This document shows positions 25,628 to 35,846 of a stretch of 64,000 nucleotides of DNA, one piece after another. The notes under the pieces were generated by a model. That model ran no database searches, was not told where the DNA came from, and saw nothing but the letters and a program-made list of their open reading frames with translations. This stretch comes from Lutibacter flavus. Lineage in GTDB: Bacteria; Bacteroidota; Bacteroidia; Flavobacteriales; Flavobacteriaceae. The position numbers and the translations under genes were made by a program. The stretch is from contig NZ_FZNX01000001.1 of NCBI RefSeq assembly GCF_900188355.1, positions 605,754-669,753 of the forward strand. Reading direction: 5' to 3'. Positions within the stretch are counted from its first letter, which is position 1. The number at the start of each line of letters is the position of its first letter.

Positions 25628-27484
25628 ATGGCAGAACAAACTAAGTATACCGAGGACAATATTCGTTCATTAGACTGGAAAGAGCATATTAGAATGCGTC
25701 CTGGAATGTATATAGGTAAATTAGGTGATGGTTCTTCACCCGATGATGGAATTTACATTCTAATTAAAGAAGTTTTAGATAACTCTATTGATGAGTATGT
25801 AATGGGTGCCGGAAAAACCATTGAGGTTGCTGTAAAAGGCGAAACAGTTACCGTTCGTGATTATGGTCGTGGTATTCCTTTAGGTAAAGTTGTTGATGTT
25901 GTTTCTAAAATGAATACAGGTGGAAAATACGATTCTCGGGCATTTAAGAAATCAGTTGGGTTAAATGGAGTGGGTACAAAAGCTGTTAATGCATTATCCT
26001 CTTATTTTAAGGTTCAATCTATAAGAGATGGGCAAACTGCTTTTGCAGAATTTTCAGCTGGAAATATAACTCTTGAAGAAAAAGCTCAGGAATCTTCGCA
26101 AAGAAAAGGTACCAAAGTTACTTTTATTCCGGATAATACAATTTTTCCTAAATTCAAATATAGAAATGAATATATAGTGAAAATGATTAAAAATTATGTG
26201 TACCTGAATACAGGACTTACCATAATTTTTAATGGAGAAAAGTACTTTTCTGAAAATGGATTGAAAGATTTATTAGAAGAAAATATTGCAGATGAGTTTA
26301 TGTTATTTCCAATAATTCACTTAAAAGGTGAAGACATTGAAGTAGCATTAACGTATAGCAAAGCTCAATATAGTGAAGAATATCATTCTTTTGTAAATGG
26401 GCAACATACAACACAAGGTGGTACGCATCAAAATGCGTTTAGAGAGGCAATTGTTAAGACAGTTAGAGAATATTTTGGAAAAAATTATGAAGCTTCAGAT
26501 ATTAGAAAATCGATAGTTTCAGCTGTGAGTGTTAAAGTTATGGAACCTGTTTTCGAAAGTCAGACAAAAACAAAATTAGGTTCAACTGAAATGGGTGGGG
26601 ATTTACCAACTGTTAGAACATTTATTACAGACTTTGTAAAAACTAAATTAGATAACTATTTACATAAAAATCCTGATGTTGCTGAAAAAATTCATAAGAA
26701 AATATTACAAGCAGAAAAGGAACGTAAAGATTTATCAGGTATTCGTAAATTAGCCCGTGAACGAGCTAAAAAAGCTAGTGTGCATAATAAAAAATTACGG
26801 GATTGTAGGGTTCATTTAAATGATTTAAAAAAGGACAATAGATTAGAAAGTACCTTATTTATTACTGAGGGAGATTCTGCAAGTGGTTCCATAACTAAAT
26901 CAAGAAATGTAAATACACAAGCTGTTTTTAGTTTGCGTGGAAAGCCTTTAAATTCATACAATATGAGTAAAAAAATAGTGTATGAAAATGAAGAATTTAA
27001 TTTATTGCAGGCTGCATTAGATATTGAAGATGGTTTAGAGAATTTACGTTATAACAATATTGTAATTGCAACCGATGCCGATGTAGATGGAATGCATATT
27101 AGATTATTATTGATTACATTCTTTCTTCAATTTTTCCCTGAATTAATTAAAGAAGGGCATTTATATATTTTAGACACACCTTTGTTTAGAATTAGAGATA
27201 AAAAACAAACTTTTTATTGTTATACCCCTGAAGAAAAACAAGATGCAATTAATAAATTGAAAGGGAAACCTGAAATGACTCGATTTAAAGGATTAGGTGA
27301 AATTTCTCCGGATGAATTTGTACATTTTATTGGAGATGATATTCGATTAGATCCGGTTATGCTAGATAAAGAAATGTCTATTGATAAAATGTTGGAATTT
27401 TATATGGGGAAAAATACTCCAGACCGACAAAAATTTATCATACAAAATTTAAAAGTTGAATTAGATATAGTAGAAGAAGTCTAA
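25628..27484 (+). CDS. parE: DNA topoisomerase IV subunit B
   Basis: The 618-residue ATPase subunit shows the GHKL motifs ([33 protein letters not shown]) and the Toprim motifs TEGDSASGS and [14 protein letters not shown]. Size fits the short Bacteroidota ParE/GyrB-type partner of a separate A subunit. The A subunit starts 2 bases after its stop, so the pair is an operon. Together they separate linked daughter chromosomes. With only one such operon in view the choice between ParE and a second gyrase relies on the Bacteroidota-type partner. Confidence 0.92.
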   Translation: MAEQTKYTEDNIRSLDWKEHIRMRPGMYIGKLGDGSSPDDGIYILIKEVLDNSIDEYVMGAGKTIEVAVKGETVTVRDYGRGIPLGKVVDVVSKMNTGGKYDSRAFKKSVGLNGVGTKAVNALSSYFKVQSIRDGQTAFAEFSAGNITLEEKAQESSQRKGTKVTFIPDNTIFPKFKYRNEYIVKMIKNYVYLNTGLTIIFNGEKYFSENGLKDLLEENIADEFMLFPIIHLKGEDIEVALTYSKAQYSEEYHSFVNGQHTTQGGTHQNAFREAIVKTVREYFGKNYEASDIRKSIVSAVSVKVMEPVFESQTKTKLGSTEMGGDLPTVRTFITDFVKTKLDNYLHKNPDVAEKIHKKILQAEKERKDLSGIRKLARERAKKASVHNKKLRDCRVHLNDLKKDNRLESTLFITEGDSASGSITKSRNVNTQAVFSLRGKPLNSYNMSKKIVYENEEFNLLQAALDIEDGLENLRYNNIVIATDADVDGMHIRLLLITFFLQFFPELIKEGHLYILDTPLFRIRDKKQTFYCYTPEEKQDAINKLKGKPEMTRFKGLGEISPDEFVHFIGDDIRLDPVMLDKEMSIDKMLEFYMGKNTPDRQKFIIQNLKVELDIVEEV

Positions 27485-27485
27485 T

Positions 27486-30146
27486 ATGGCAGAAGAAAAC
27501 AACGAAGAAATAAACGAAGAGTACGGAAATCAAGAGACCATTACTAAGGTAACGGGAATGTATAAAGATTGGTTTCTGGATTATGCATCCTATGTAATTT
27601 TAGAAAGAGCAGTACCTGGAATAAAAGATGGTTTTAAGCCAGTTCAACGTAGAATATTACATTCTATGAAAGATTTAGATGATGGACGTTATAATAAAGT
27701 AGCTAACATTGTTGGGCATACAATGCAATATCACCCTCACGGAGATGCTTCAATTGCAGATGCAATGGTACAAATTGGACAGAAAGATTTGCTAATTGAT
27801 ATGCAAGGAAACTGGGGAAATATTTTAACTGGTGACCGCGCGGCAGCTTCTCGTTATATTGAAGCACGTTTGTCAAAATTTGCTTTAGATGTTGTTTTTA
27901 ATCCAAAAACTACGGATTGGCAATCATCTTATGATGGCAGAAGAAAAGAACCCGTAGATTTACCAGTAAAATTTCCAATGTTATTGGCGCAAGGGGCTGA
28001 AGGAATTGCAGTTGGGCTTTCAACAAAAATTTTACCTCATAATTTTAATGAACTTATTGATGCATCTATAAAACACTTAAAAGGAAAAAGTTTTACTTTA
28101 ATACCAGATTTTTTAACTGGTGGTATTGCAGATGTTTCTAATTATAACGATGGAAAAAGAGGCGGTAAAATTAGGTGTAGAGCAAATATTTCTCAAGTTG
28201 ATAAAAAGACACTAGTAATTACAGAAATACCTTTTGGAACTACTACGTCTTCATTAATTGATTCCATATTAAAAGCAAATGATAAAGGCACAATTAAAAT
28301 AAAACAAATTGAAGATAATACTGCGGCAAATGTTGAAATATTAGTACACTTACCAGCTGGTATTTCACCTGATAAAACAATTGATGCTTTATTTGCCTTT
28401 ACCAGTTGTGAAAATCCCATTTCACCGTTATGTTGTGTAATTGACAATAATAAACCAGTATTTATTGGAGTTTCTGAAATTTTAAAACGTTCTACTGATC
28501 TTACAGTAGATTTATTAAAGCAAGAATTAGAAATTCAATTAAATGAATTAGAAGAACAATGGCATTTTGCTTCTTTAGAGCGTATTTTTATTGAAAATAG
28601 AATTTATCGTGATATTGAAGAGGAAGAAACTTGGAAAGGTGTAATTAAGGCAATTGATAAAGGTTTAAAACCACATATTAAACATTTAAAAAGAGCAATT
28701 ACTGAAGATGATATTGTTAGATTAACAGAAATTAGAATTAAAAAAATATCAAAATTTGATATTGATAAGGCTAAACAATTCATAGAAAGTTTAGAAGAAA
28801 AGATTGCCGTTGTGAAAAATAATTTAGCAAATTTAATTATGTATGCAATTGACTATTTTAAAGAGTTAAAAACTAAATATGGTAAAGGAAAAGAACGTAA
28901 AACGGAGATTCGATTATTTGATGATATTGTTGCTACAAAAGTAGTAATGCGTAATACCAAATTATATGTTAATAGAGAAGAAGGTTTTGTTGGAACTTCC
29001 TTAAAACGTGATGAATATGTAGATGATTGTGCTGATATTGATAATGTTATTGTTTTTAGAAAAGATGGTGTAATGATGATTACAAAAGTAGATACTAAAA
29101 CTTTTGTAGGTAAAGATATTATTCATATTGCAGTATTTAAAAAGAACGATAAAAGGACTGTTTACAATATGATTTATCGAGATGGAAGGAATGGACCTAA
29201 TTATATGAAACGTTTCAATGTTACGAGCGTTACTCGTGATAAAGAATACAATTTAACAGCTGGAAACAAAGCTTCGGTTGTTCTTTATTTTACAGCAAAC
29301 CCAAATGGAGAAGCAGAAGTGATTACCATAAATTTACGCTCTGTTGGAAGTGTTAAAAAATTAAAATGGGATATTGATTTTTCTAATTTAGCAATAAAAG
29401 GAAGAAGCTCAAAAGGAAATATTGTTTCAAAATATGCTATAAAAAAAATAGAATTAAAATCTGAAGGTGTTTCAACTTTAAAACCTCGTAAAATTTGGTT
29501 TGACGAAACTGTTCAACGTTTAAATGTTGACGAACGTGGAGAATTATTAGGGGAGTTTAAAGGCGAGGATAGGTTATTGATAATCAATCAAAAAGGAATT
29601 GTAAAAACAATTAAACCAGAGTTGACAACACATTTTGATAATGATATGATTGTATTGGAAAAATGGATTCCTGAAAAACCAATTTCTGCAATTTATTTCG
29701 ACGGAGAAAAAGAACGTTATTATATCAAACGTTTTATGATTGACAATCCTAATAAAGATGAAGTTTTTATATCGGAACACCCAAAATCTCAACTAGAAAT
29801 TGTTTCTACAGATTATAGACCAATGGCGGAAATAGTATTTTCTAAACGTAGTTTAGAGAATATTGAGGTTAACTTGGAGGAGTTTATATCAGTAAAAGGA
29901 ATAAAAGCACAAGGAAACCAATTAACTACGGATAAAATAAAGACAGTTAATATGTTGGAGTCTTTGCCTTACGAAGCTCCAATTATTGAGGAAGTTGAGG
30001 TGATAGAAGAAGAGATTGTTGATAATTTCCCATTAGAGGATATAGAAATAAAAACGTCGATTGTTGATAAAAACAAAAAAAAACCGACAATAATTCCACC
30101 GAAAAAAAAGATTGATGAAGATCCTGATCAAGTAACACTTTTTTAA
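27486..30146 (+). CDS. parC: DNA topoisomerase IV subunit A
   Basis: The 886-residue subunit contains GFKPVQRRILHSM (49-61), HPHGDASIADAMV and the catalytic tyrosine Y124 in AASRYIEARLS (120-130). A coiled-coil arm follows (about 400-470), then a DNA-wrapping beta-propeller domain that lacks an obvious GyrA box and ends in a charged tail with IPPKKKIDEDPDQVTLF. That shape supports ParC rather than GyrA. Its stop lies 3 bases from a convergent btuF-like fragment. Confidence 0.93.
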   Translation: MAEENNEEINEEYGNQETITKVTGMYKDWFLDYASYVILERAVPGIKDGFKPVQRRILHSMKDLDDGRYNKVANIVGHTMQYHPHGDASIADAMVQIGQKDLLIDMQGNWGNILTGDRAAASRYIEARLSKFALDVVFNPKTTDWQSSYDGRRKEPVDLPVKFPMLLAQGAEGIAVGLSTKILPHNFNELIDASIKHLKGKSFTLIPDFLTGGIADVSNYNDGKRGGKIRCRANISQVDKKTLVITEIPFGTTTSSLIDSILKANDKGTIKIKQIEDNTAANVEILVHLPAGISPDKTIDALFAFTSCENPISPLCCVIDNNKPVFIGVSEILKRSTDLTVDLLKQELEIQLNELEEQWHFASLERIFIENRIYRDIEEEETWKGVIKAIDKGLKPHIKHLKRAITEDDIVRLTEIRIKKISKFDIDKAKQFIESLEEKIAVVKNNLANLIMYAIDYFKELKTKYGKGKERKTEIRLFDDIVATKVVMRNTKLYVNREEGFVGTSLKRDEYVDDCADIDNVIVFRKDGVMMITKVDTKTFVGKDIIHIAVFKKNDKRTVYNMIYRDGRNGPNYMKRFNVTSVTRDKEYNLTAGNKASVVLYFTANPNGEAEVITINLRSVGSVKKLKWDIDFSNLAIKGRSSKGNIVSKYAIKKIELKSEGVSTLKPRKIWFDETVQRLNVDERGELLGEFKGEDRLLIINQKGIVKTIKPELTTHFDNDMIVLEKWIPEKPISAIYFDGEKERYYIKRFMIDNPNKDEVFISEHPKSQLEIVSTDYRPMAEIVFSKRSLENIEVNLEEFISVKGIKAQGNQLTTDKIKTVNMLESLPYEAPIIEEVEVIEEEIVDNFPLEDIEIKTSIVDKNKKKPTIIPPKKKIDEDPDQVTLF

Positions 30147-30149
30147 AAG

Positions 30150-30369
30150 TTACTTTAACTTTTCATAAAAAGTAAATTCGTATTCTTTTAGTAATTCTGG
30201 GTGTGCAATTTTTATAAGGTCTTTTAATACTAAATCTGGTCGGGCAGGAGCCAATTCAAAATAAATGATTCCACCTTTTTCTCCTCGTTTATTTACAAAA
30301 GAATAAACTTCCTTATTTTGAAAAGCCTTAAATTGTGAATAGATATCATTGGCGGTTTTTATTTTCTTG
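30150..30369 (-). pseudogene. C-terminal fragment of a BtuF-like binding protein
   Basis: On the minus strand this reads NDIYSQFKAFQNKEVYSF, then VNKRGEKGGIIYFELAPARP, then DLVLKDLIKIAHPELLKEYE and a stop, and it is clearly homologous to the last 70 or so residues of the complete protein at 36013-37146. Similarity fades near 30370 and no start or upstream portion exists. The two copies differ at many bases, so the duplication is old or came from a related strain. It abuts the parC stop. Confidence 0.85.
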
Positions 30370-30585
30370 AACTTTATGCTTCCTTAAAAACAATTTAACA
30401 AAAATTAAAATACCATAGAGTGTTTTAAATCTACCATTTATAGCGTTAACTATGTAATTTTCTTAAAGCTGATAAATATCATTTAATTAGAACTACATTT
30501 ACCATCTAACTAAAAAAGTTTCTTTACATTCTCCACAAGTAATTGAGTTGATTCTATCTTAACTTTTTAAATAAATTAATTGCAG
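30370..30585. other. Gap ahead of the exported-protein block
   Basis: The stretch after the btuF fragment holds no frame. It must contain the promoter of the T9SS gene, but no perfect TAnnTTTG is seen; AACTACATTTACC near 30490 is the closest match. Confidence 0.35.
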
Positions 30586-31104
30586 ATGAAACAAAAATTA
30601 CTTTTTGCAAGTGTCTTATTTTTGACATTTATTCAATTTACCGAAGCCCAAAACACCACAAGTGCTTATTTAGTAAGAGCAACCACTGGTGTTGCAGGAT
30701 CGTCAGAAACTATTACAGCAAACAACAAAAGCTATACAGTACAGCAAAGTATTGGACAAGCCAGTGCCATAGGAACTTTTAGTGCTGAAAACTATACGGT
30801 ACGTCAAGGTTTTATACAGCCCAATGTATTGGCGAAAATTAGAGATACAGCCATTCCTTTAATTTTAGAAGCTATTGTATATCCAAATCCATTTGTTGAA
30901 GGTGTTACCATCTCTTTTTCAGAACAAATTTCTAACAAGGTAGAAGTTGCTGTTTTTGATGTATTGGGACGCTTGGTTTTTTCCAATACCTATGCAGCAG
31001 AACAAAACCTAAAGGTGCAATTTGAAAACCTTTCAGTGGCAGATTACATATTAAAGGTAACCGCTAACAACAAACAATTCATAAAAAAAATACTTAAAAA
31101 GTAA
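30586..31104 (+). CDS. T9SS-sorted exported protein
   Basis: The 172-residue protein has a signal peptide (MKQKLLFASVLFLTFIQFTEAQ) and a short repeat-like middle with YTVQQSIGQASAIGTFSAENYTVRQGFIQP. Residues from about 95 on (VYPNPFVEGVTISF, VAVFDVLGRLVFSN, KVQFENLSVADYILKV, KQFIKKILKK) are a typical type A sorting domain of the type IX secretion system. The protein should be carried through the outer membrane and attached or released. The ATG at 30586 is chosen over a TTG two codons upstream. It starts a three-gene plus-strand block. Confidence 0.82.
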   Translation: MKQKLLFASVLFLTFIQFTEAQNTTSAYLVRATTGVAGSSETITANNKSYTVQQSIGQASAIGTFSAENYTVRQGFIQPNVLAKIRDTAIPLILEAIVYPNPFVEGVTISFSEQISNKVEVAVFDVLGRLVFSNTYAAEQNLKVQFENLSVADYILKVTANNKQFIKKILKK

Positions 31105-31178
31105 GCTGTAATTAAGTATTGCTTTACTTATTTTTTTTATTAAATAAAATAACAACCAAACAAACTCACCAAATCAAT

Positions 31179-31823
31179 ATGAAAAAAATTACTTTAATAC
31201 TAATGCTATTAATCGCAACCATTGCCACTGCGCAACAATTGTATGTTGAAGGCGGAAAATCATCAACTTCATTTGAGTACACAAATTCACAAGGAAATAG
31301 CCTGGATAACCTACAAGCTACCACAAATAGTTATATGGCAGTAGGTTATAGCAACCAATTGCTTACAAAAAACTTGCGTTTAAATGTAGGATTGGATTAT
31401 TCAAGTTATGGTGCAATAGGAAGCGACCAAGCAGTAGGAAACTTTATGGAGTGGAACGTAAACTATGCAGGACTAAATGTAGGATTGGATTATAACCTTT
31501 TTAACATAAAAAAAGCAAGTGTTTATGTAAAAGGAGGGATGTCCGCTGCATTTTTTGTTGAAGGAACTCAAACATTCAACAACAGTGTGATTGATTTAAA
31601 AAACAATGATGACTTTGATACCACTTTAGTTGCGATGCAACTAGGCGCAGGATTTTCACACCCTATATCAGAAGATCTTTCTTTTTATGTGCAATATCTA
31701 TATGGAAAAAGTTTAGATATGGCTTCAGGCGATGCGGAATTAAAAATTTCAAGTAAAAATATTGGTTTTGGATTGTTAATAAACATTTCCAAAAAAACAG
31801 CAAATACAGAACCAGCAAACTAA
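31179..31823 (+). CDS. Outer-membrane beta-barrel protein
   Basis: The 214-residue protein starts with signal peptide MKKITLILMLLIATIATAQ and is otherwise made of alternating strands with aromatic edges (LRLNVGLDYSSYG, AGLNVGLDYNLFN, ASVYVKGGMSAAFF, LSFYVQYLYG, KNIGFGLLINIS), as in small eight-stranded barrels. The ATG at 31179 was chosen for the signal peptide; an extension to 31119 lacks one. Being between the T9SS protein and the large fibre protein, it may anchor or process one of them; that is a guess from position. Confidence 0.7.
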   Translation: MKKITLILMLLIATIATAQQLYVEGGKSSTSFEYTNSQGNSLDNLQATTNSYMAVGYSNQLLTKNLRLNVGLDYSSYGAIGSDQAVGNFMEWNVNYAGLNVGLDYNLFNIKKASVYVKGGMSAAFFVEGTQTFNNSVIDLKNNDDFDTTLVAMQLGAGFSHPISEDLSFYVQYLYGKSLDMASGDAELKISSKNIGFGLLINISKKTANTEPAN

Positions 31824-31859
31824 AAAATCAAGACAAACTAACACATAAAACAAGCAATT

Positions 31860-34800
31860 ATGAAAAGACTACTACTTTTAATGCTATTAATAGTAACGGT
31901 ATTTCAAGGTTTTTCACAAACTAAAGGAATTAGTTACCAAGCGGTTATCTTAAATCCGAACCCACAGGAACTACCAGGGCAAAATGCACAAAACAATATT
32001 TTGGTAAACAGCGCAGTTTCCATACAATTTACAGTTGTAAATGCGTCGGGTACAGAAGAATATCAGGAACAACACAACACAAGTACCGATAAGTATGGTA
32101 TGATCAACCTTTTAATAGGAACTGGATCGCCAACGAGTAGTGCTGATTTTACAGATATTTTTTGGGATGGTATCACAAAGAAATTAAAAGTTGGGATTGA
32201 TTTTTCAGGAGGTACTAATTTTAGTGCTTTAAGTGAGCAAAACTTAACGTATATGCCTCAACCTGCTACGCAGGAAACCACACAATTAATTGTGGATAAT
32301 GCAGCTTCAATTTTAGCAGAGAAAGCGAGAGCAATTTCAGCCGAACAAACAAATACAGCTGCCATTGTATTAAATACAGCTAAAATATCATATCCAGGCG
32401 ACCAAGATATTTCAGGAATTGCAGTAAATGCAGCAGGAATTTCAGCTTTAGAAAGTGAGCAAACTACTCAAAATAATGCGATTTATTTAAATACTGGTAA
32501 AGTTGGAATTACAACCGGTCAGGCAACTACTATAAGTAATACAACAGGAATTAATACAGGCGACCAAGATATTTCAGGAATTGCAACCAATGCAACTGGG
32601 ATTTCAGATGAAGCAGCAAGAGCAGGATCAGCAGAATTAGCGAATGCTGGTGCTATTTCAACTATCCAAGGAGAGCAAACTATTCAAAATACATCAATTG
32701 GGTTAAATACTGCCAAAGTTGGCATTACAATAGCTCAGGCAACTACTATAAGTAATACAACAGGAATTAATACAGGCGACCAAGATATTTCAGGAATTGC
32801 AACCAATGCAACTGGGATTTCAGCTTTAGAAAGTGAGCAAACTATTCAAAATACATCAATTGGGTTAAATACTGCCAAAGTTGGCATTACAACAGCTCAG
32901 GCAACTATAATTAGCAATACAAGTGGAATTAACACAGGTAACCAAAATATTTCAGGAATAGCAATTAATGCAGGAGCTATTTCAACTATTCAAGGTGAGC
33001 AAACAACTCAAAATGATGCAATAGATTTAAAAGAAAATGCTATAACTGCAACAACACAGGGCCAGATTAAAGTATGGAATGGTACAAAGTGGATTGTTTC
33101 TACAGATAAGATTGGAATTGGTAATGCTGCAGGAAGTACTTCGCAAGAACCTAATGCTTTAGCTATTGGTACTCAAGCCGGTACTTCAACGCAAGGTGGA
33201 AAGTCAATAGCCATTGGTTATCAATCAGGTATGACTACGCAAGGATGGAATGCCACTGCCGTTGGTCAAGAAGCCGGTAAAACTAATCAACAAGGTAATG
33301 CTGTAGCTATTGGAAATGTAGCTGGTTATAATGCTCAAGGGGGTGGAGCAATTGCAATAGGTATACTAGCAGGTTATGAAACTCAGGGGAGTAATGCAAC
33401 AGCTGTGGGTAGTAAAGCAGGATATTATTACCAAGGAGAAAACGGAGTGGCAGTAGGTATTAATTCAGGAAGACAATATCAAGGTACAAATGCAGTTGCT
33501 GTTGGTAATGAAGCAGGAAACGGTAGTCAAGGTGCTAATTCAGTTGCTTTGGGAATTACTGCCGGGCAGATATCCCAAGGTGTAGATGCTGTGGCAATAG
33601 GAAATAATGCAGCAAGTTCTTCTCAAGGCACTAGTGCAGTAGCAATAGGATTGCAAGCTGGTCGTTCTAATCAAAGTGCAGATGCTGTTGCAATAGGAAC
33701 CCAAGCTGGAGGTTATAATCAGGGAACATCATCTATAGCTATTGGAAGGCTAGCAGGTAAAACCAATCAAGCAGCTAATTCCATAATATTAAGTGCATCT
33801 GGGATAGAGTTAAATTCGGCTACGGAAGGTTTTTACGTTGACCCAATAAGAACTGTTACTGCTTCAGGTGCTAATTATTCATTATCATATAATTCAGCTA
33901 CAAAAGAAATATTTTTAAATGATGGTGCACAAATAAGTGGAACTAACACTGGTGATGAAACTTTAACAACAATTAAAAATAAATTAGGCATAAGCACATT
34001 AAGTGGATCTAACACAGGAGATCAAACCTTGCCAACATTATTAAGTTTAGGTGCTGTTGCAAGTAATGTAGGTATTACAGGAGGCACAAATACAAAAATC
34101 ACGTATGACGCCCAAGGTTTGGTTACAGCAGGAGCTGCTGCAACTACCACAGATATAGTTGAGGGTACAAATTTATATTATACCGAAGCAAGAGTAATAG
34201 CCAATACTGCAGTAGTAGCGAATACAAGTCATTCAACTTTAACAAATAACCCACATGCTGTAACAAAGGCTCAAGTTGGATTGGAAAATGTTGAAAATAC
34301 TAAAGTTAATTTAAGTGCTACAGCTGCTCCAATTGCAACAGATGATTCAACATTAGGTTATTCAGTTGGTTCAAGATGGATAGATGTTACCATTGGGAAG
34401 GAATATGTTTGTTTAGATGCCACTGCAACGGTAGCCGTGTGGGTAGAAACTACAGGTGGAAGTAGCAATAATTATGCAGGTACTTCAACCACATCAATTG
34501 ATTTAAGTTCTTTTGGTGGATGTATGACTTATCCAAGTTATGGTTGTGCAAGCGGAACAGCAACTTTAACTACCAGTTTACCATTATCTTATACCGCTGG
34601 TATGAGAGTTAGAATATCAGAAACTACAAATCCTACAGTTGAATTTATAGAAGGAGTTATTCAATCTTATGATGGTGAAACGATGGTTATAACTATTGAT
34701 ACATTAATATCTTCAGCATCAGGAACATTTTCTAGTTGGACTATTAATTTGGGTGCTGGTTTACCAGGAGTTCCAGGTATGCTGGGACAAATGGGACAAG

Positions 34801-35756
34801 GTTATGGAGGTACTTCCACAACAAGTAATGATATAACAATTGGAGTAAAAACGTTTACTTTAGATAATATGTATTATGCGTATAGTGTTGGGATGCGGGT
34901 TCGTTTTGCAAATTCAGCAACTAATTATGTAGAAGGGCTAATAACTTCATATGATAATTCTTTATATGATATTTCAATTAATGTAGATTATATTTTAGGT
35001 GCAGGTAATTTTTCAGATTGGACAGTTGGTATTGCTGGTGATCCTGCAACTCAAGATTTAAGTAGCTATGCTACAAAAGACATGGCAAATGCTACGATTA
35101 CAAATCTAGCAGACCCTACAAACGCCCAAGATGCCGCTACAAAGGCGTATGTAGATGCATTAGAAGCTAAATTAACAGCTTTAGAAGCAAGAATAACTGC
35201 TTTGGAACCTTCAGCACCATCTGCAACACTCGCAATAGGCGATAGATATCAAGGAGGTATAATTGCATACATTTTACAACTAGGAGACCCTGGTTATGTA
35301 GCTGGAGAAAGTCACGGTCTGATAGCAGCTGAAAATGATCAAACGCCATTAGGTCTAGGTATAGAGTGGATAACCGGAGTTTCTACGCAAACAACTTTAA
35401 ATGGCAATACTTTAGCTGCTATAGGCACAGGACAAGCAAACACAATTGCGATGATGAATCAAGCTGGTTATATTGGAGGAGCTGCAAAACTTTGTGATGC
35501 TTATTCAATTATAGATGGAGGAGTTACGTATAACGATTGGTTTTTGCCTAGCAAGGACGAACTGAGCACTATGGCTCTTAACAGGTATGCTATTGGAGGA
35601 TTTGATTTAACCGGAGGTCTTCCTACCACCTCTTTCTACTGGAGTTCTACAGAGAACGATGCCAATACCGCGTGGGCAAATTATTTTGTCCGTGATGTTC
35701 AAGTTATCAATAGTAAGGCCTACAGGTACAACGTGCGTGCTGTTCGGGCTTTTTAG
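31860..35756 (+). CDS. Large exported fibre-like protein with beta-roll repeats and C-terminal DUF1566-like domain
   Basis: The 1298-residue protein has a signal peptide (MKRLLLLMLLIVTVFQGFSQ) and an N-terminal domain (20-140) typical of Bacteroidota surface proteins. Then come imperfect repeats with INTGDQDISGIATNATGIS (about 175-390), exactly thirteen tandem 16-residue repeats of the form VAIGxxAGxxxQGxxA (434-641) like the beta-roll head of YadA-type adhesins, a segment with HAVTKAQVGLENVENT (about 800-816) as in phage tail fibres, and finally a domain (about 1123-1298) with WFLPSKDEL, YWSSTE and YNVRAVRAF, like DUF1566/C-type lectin-fold proteins. It is likely a trimeric surface fibre. 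The last 240 bases are about 44 percent GC by my count, higher than the rest. Confidence 0.8.
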   Translation: MKRLLLLMLLIVTVFQGFSQTKGISYQAVILNPNPQELPGQNAQNNILVNSAVSIQFTVVNASGTEEYQEQHNTSTDKYGMINLLIGTGSPTSSADFTDIFWDGITKKLKVGIDFSGGTNFSALSEQNLTYMPQPATQETTQLIVDNAASILAEKARAISAEQTNTAAIVLNTAKISYPGDQDISGIAVNAAGISALESEQTTQNNAIYLNTGKVGITTGQATTISNTTGINTGDQDISGIATNATGISDEAARAGSAELANAGAISTIQGEQTIQNTSIGLNTAKVGITIAQATTISNTTGINTGDQDISGIATNATGISALESEQTIQNTSIGLNTAKVGITTAQATIISNTSGINTGNQNISGIAINAGAISTIQGEQTTQNDAIDLKENAITATTQGQIKVWNGTKWIVSTDKIGIGNAAGSTSQEPNALAIGTQAGTSTQGGKSIAIGYQSGMTTQGWNATAVGQEAGKTNQQGNAVAIGNVAGYNAQGGGAIAIGILAGYETQGSNATAVGSKAGYYYQGENGVAVGINSGRQYQGTNAVAVGNEAGNGSQGANSVALGITAGQISQGVDAVAIGNNAASSSQGTSAVAIGLQAGRSNQSADAVAIGTQAGGYNQGTSSIAIGRLAGKTNQAANSIILSASGIELNSATEGFYVDPIRTVTASGANYSLSYNSATKEIFLNDGAQISGTNTGDETLTTIKNKLGISTLSGSNTGDQTLPTLLSLGAVASNVGITGGTNTKITYDAQGLVTAGAAATTTDIVEGTNLYYTEARVIANTAVVANTSHSTLTNNPHAVTKAQVGLENVENTKVNLSATAAPIATDDSTLGYSVGSRWIDVTIGKEYVCLDATATVAVWVETTGGSSNNYAGTSTTSIDLSSFGGCMTYPSYGCASGTATLTTSLPLSYTAGMRVRISETTNPTVEFIEGVIQSYDGETMVITIDTLISSASGTFSSWTINLGAGLPGVPGMLGQMGQGYGGTSTTSNDITIGVKTFTLDNMYYAYSVGMRVRFANSATNYVEGLITSYDNSLYDISINVDYILGAGNFSDWTVGIAGDPATQDLSSYATKDMANATITNLADPTNAQDAATKAYVDALEAKLTALEARITALEPSAPSATLAIGDRYQGGIIAYILQLGDPGYVAGESHGLIAAENDQTPLGLGIEWITGVSTQTTLNGNTLAAIGTGQANTIAMMNQAGYIGGAAKLCDAYSIIDGGVTYNDWFLPSKDELSTMALNRYAIGGFDLTGGLPTTSFYWSSTENDANTAWANYFVRDVQVINSKAYRYNVRAVRAF
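32520..32823 (+). repeat. 88-bp perfect direct repeat inside the fibre gene
   Basis: Positions 32520-32607 and 32736-32823 are identical over 88 bases as far as I can check, 216 bases apart; a diverged third copy starts near 32897. Another shared stretch (ACTATTCAAAATACATCAAT onward, about 65 bases) recurs at about 32681 and 32840. The repeat keeps frame, so recombination would change fibre length. Confidence 0.85.
33159..33782 (+). repeat. Thirteen tandem 48-bp coding repeats (16-residue beta-roll units)
   Basis: Every unit is exactly 16 codons with pattern (V/I/L/T)A(I/V/L)GxxAGxxxQGxxx; there are no insertions over 624 bases. DNA-level identity between units is modest, so these are old, selected protein repeats rather than a recent expansion. 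Confidence 0.9.
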
Positions 35757-35758
35757 TT

Positions 35759-35780
35759 ACCTGCCTTCCGGCAGGCAGGT
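35759..35780. repeat. GC-rich palindrome after the fibre gene
   Basis: ACCTGCC (35759-35765) pairs with GGCAGGT (35774-35780) around TTCCGGCA. Such ACCTGCCTGCCGG-type palindromes are common intergenic repeats in Bacteroidota; only a short T-run follows. Confidence 0.65.
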
Positions 35781-35846
35781 TTATCAATTTAATTATTTAT
35801 CAAATATAAAATTAAAGCCACACAAGCGTCAATTTTAAAAATATAA

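Noticed and set aside
30580..30585. TTG start two codons before the T9SS gene
   Set aside because: The ATG at 30586 gives a normal signal peptide start; the TTG adds nothing conserved.
33159..33782. Regularly spaced repeats that might be taken for a CRISPR array
   Set aside because: Units are 48 bp, in frame, diverged at DNA level and encode a clean 16-residue protein repeat; no cas genes are present.
31860..35756. Prophage tail-fibre gene
   Set aside because: It has a host-type signal peptide and no capsid, terminase, tail or lysis genes lie nearby.
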